This document shows, one piece after another, positions 62,748 to 64,000 of a stretch of 64,000 bases of DNA; positions within the stretch are counted from its first letter, which is position 1; each line of letters starts with the position of its first letter. Source of the DNA: Blasia pusilla. Its lineage: Eukaryota > Marchantiophyta > Marchantiopsida > Blasiales. The notes beneath the pieces are model-generated. The model ran no database searches. It saw only the letters and a list, made by a program, of their open reading frames with translations, and had not been told where the DNA came from. Location of the stretch: the NCBI GenBank assembly GCA_050084515.1, contig CM114272.1, forward strand, positions 56,358,001 through 56,422,000, given 5' to 3'. A program made the translations under genes and the position numbers.

Positions 62748-64000
62748 GTGGAGACTTCGATGGCGAGGTCTAATGGAGAGTCCTTGGATCCCGAGGCCAG
62801 TGAGGAGACAACACGTGGCCGAGATATTCATGATGATGGAGTAGTCTTAGAGTACCTTCGTACTGGCAGCGTTGCGAGCACTGTGGATGCTAGAGAGCGA
62901 GATCGGATCCTACAGCGGGCCAGACGGTTCCGTTGGGAGGGGACAAATATTTTGAGGGTTTGGGAGGATGGCAAAGTACGCGTAGTGCCACATCCTTTGT
63001 TGAGAGCACGACTAGTGCAGCATGCCCACGAGGAGTTGGGTCACTTTGGGGTGAAGCGGACGTACAGCTTGCTCCAGATTCAGTATTGGTGGCGAGGCAT
63101 GCAAACTGACATTCAGCAGTTTGTTGCCAAGTGCATGGTGTGTGATCGGGTCTGAGCATCGTTCAATGCTCCGACTCCACAGTTGCATCCATTACCAATC
63201 ATGGGCTTAGGGTATAGATGGAGTTTGGATTTTGCAGGACCTTTGCCTTTGACAGAGCGTCACAGTTGTTATGTGTTGGTGATGGTCGAGCACTTCTCGA
63301 AGTGGATCAAGTTGGTTGCATTGCCTGAAAAAGCGAGTGAGGGAGTAGCTTATGCCTTCCTTGACAGAGTGCTGAGTCATTATGGCGCACCGGCTGAGAT
63401 GTTGACAGACCAGGGTACCGAGTTTCGGGATGAGTTCCAAGCCTTGTGTGATCAAGCGCCGATCAACCACCGCACGACTTCGCGAAATCATCCCGAGGCG
63501 GATGGATTAGCGGAGAGAGTTGTGCAGACGGTGAAGAGGGGCTTATGCAAGTATGGCTTGAAGAGAGGTCACCTAGGAGATTGGGACCTCCAGTTGCCAT
63601 GGTTGACGATGGGATACAGATTCAGCAGGCATGCATCCTTAGCGTCTTTTTCACCGTACTTGCTACTTTATGGCCGAGAGCCAGATTTACCTGCGGCCAT
63701 TCGTCGAGATGCTGGTGAGGTGTTGGACCTTGATGACCCAGATGTATGGGTGCAAGCATGTTCTCAGAGGGCTGAGTTATTTCGGAGAGTGATGCCCATG
63801 GTGTTCGAGAACTTGGCGATTGCGCAACATCGGGATACGTTGAGGTATGCGACTATTCGGGGTGGTGGTTATCGACCAACTATCCGGAGGTTTCATCAAG
63901 GAGATTATGTCTACTTGCAGCAGACGGCACCGACGACGTTGGATGTGACTATAGGGCGCACTATCCTGAGAGTGCGTGACGTTTTGCCATCAGGTGTTCT
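62748..64000 (+). CDS. Element 2 integrase, incomplete at the window end
   Basis: 62748-63155 carries the HHCC zinc region (HAHEELGHFGVKRTYSLLQI; QYWWRGMQTDIQQFVAKCMV). After one TGA (63153-63155) the same frame is open for 845 bases to the window edge. It holds the DDE core: SLDFAGPLPLTERH, LTDQGTEFRDEFQA and HPEADGLAERVVQTVKRGL with all three acidic residues. SPYFLLYGREPDLPAAIRRD and the C-terminal FHQGDYVYLQQTAPTT follow. It is the best-preserved integrase of the three related elements. A PHD finger is expected just beyond base 64000. Confidence 0.9.

Larger units (their letters stand above)
54809..64000 (+). mobile_element. Ty3 retrotransposon carrying a DNA cytosine methyltransferase (element 2), runs off the window
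   Basis: Plus-strand element. Its likely LTR start, TGTCACGTCC at 54809, interrupts element 3. A long leader is followed by gag, protease, methyltransferase, RT, RNase H and integrase, which is still open at base 64000. The PHD finger and 3-prime LTR would lie beyond the window. Frameshifts and in-frame stops occur in nearly every gene (for example at about 57735, 59344, 59842, 60180, 61420, 61919 and 63153). The LTR/leader boundary is not resolved. Confidence 0.82.

Noticed and set aside
1-64000. tRNA, rRNA or other RNA genes
   Set aside because: I saw no tRNA A/B-box pair with a foldable cloverleaf and no rRNA-like stretch. This was by eye only; a tRNAscan-type search would be decisive.

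Overview
The window reads as nuclear DNA of a land plant with a repeat-rich genome. The only intact, clearly host gene is a single-exon cinnamate 4-hydroxylase (CYP73A cytochrome P450, 11758-13425, minus). CYP73 is a land-plant enzyme, and the transposons (Athila/Tat-like and other Ty3 elements, copia, CACTA- and Mutator-like remains) are plant types. The combination of a long double-anchor CYP73A N-terminus with DNA-methyltransferase-carrying Ty3 elements, a type I know from charophyte algae, makes me lean to an early-diverging lineage (bryophyte, lycophyte or fern grade). That placement is inference. All alignments and boundaries here were made by eye.

Layout. 1-6344: an unidentified decayed coding region, a ~152-bp satellite (about 3400-5350) and unassigned ORFs. 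6345-11192: a decayed Ty1/copia element (minus) with LTRs, PBS and PPT. 11758-13425: CYP73A. 13426-19650: AT-rich intergenic DNA holding a CACTA-type (DUF8039-like) gene remnant and a cluster of AGTCAT/ATGACT inverted motifs. 19816-50876: one Ty3 element (element 1, minus) split in two. Its 3-prime half (PHD finger, integrase, RNase H, RT, DNA cytosine methyltransferase, protease) lies at 20512-26208, and its gag and 5-prime LTR lie at 47556-50876. Between the halves sits a ~21.3-kb insertion (26209-47555). 50877-54808: a 5-prime truncated relative (element 3, minus; RT to PHD finger). 54809-64000: a third relative (element 2, plus), cut by the window end inside integrase.

The 26209-47555 insertion looks like a Mutator-like DNA transposon, with imperfect purine-rich terminal inverted repeats. 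Its minus-strand transposase gene (zinc finger, transposase-like core, SWIM zinc finger) was later cut by a 9.4-kb Athila/Tat-like retrotransposon with 5-bp target-site duplication GGAGG (27537-36916). Divergent from the transposase is a plus-strand gene: a three-exon, phase-consistent 775-codon reading frame with a ParB-like DGNHR motif. It is followed by broken exons that resemble a beta-class amino-methyltransferase (motif IV region, then motif I region). The introns and intergenic spacers of this transposon hold roughly 40 copies of a ~26-bp palindrome (half-site GCAACCCGTCGGA). I did not see it in exons or elsewhere in the window.

Two methylation-related systems are therefore nested here: retrotransposons that carry a cytosine methyltransferase (a writer) and a PHD finger behind integrase (a candidate chromatin reader), and a DNA transposon with a ParB/methyltransferase-like cargo gene and a dense family of palindromes. 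Most transposon genes carry frameshifts or stops. The P450 and the ParB-like gene do not.
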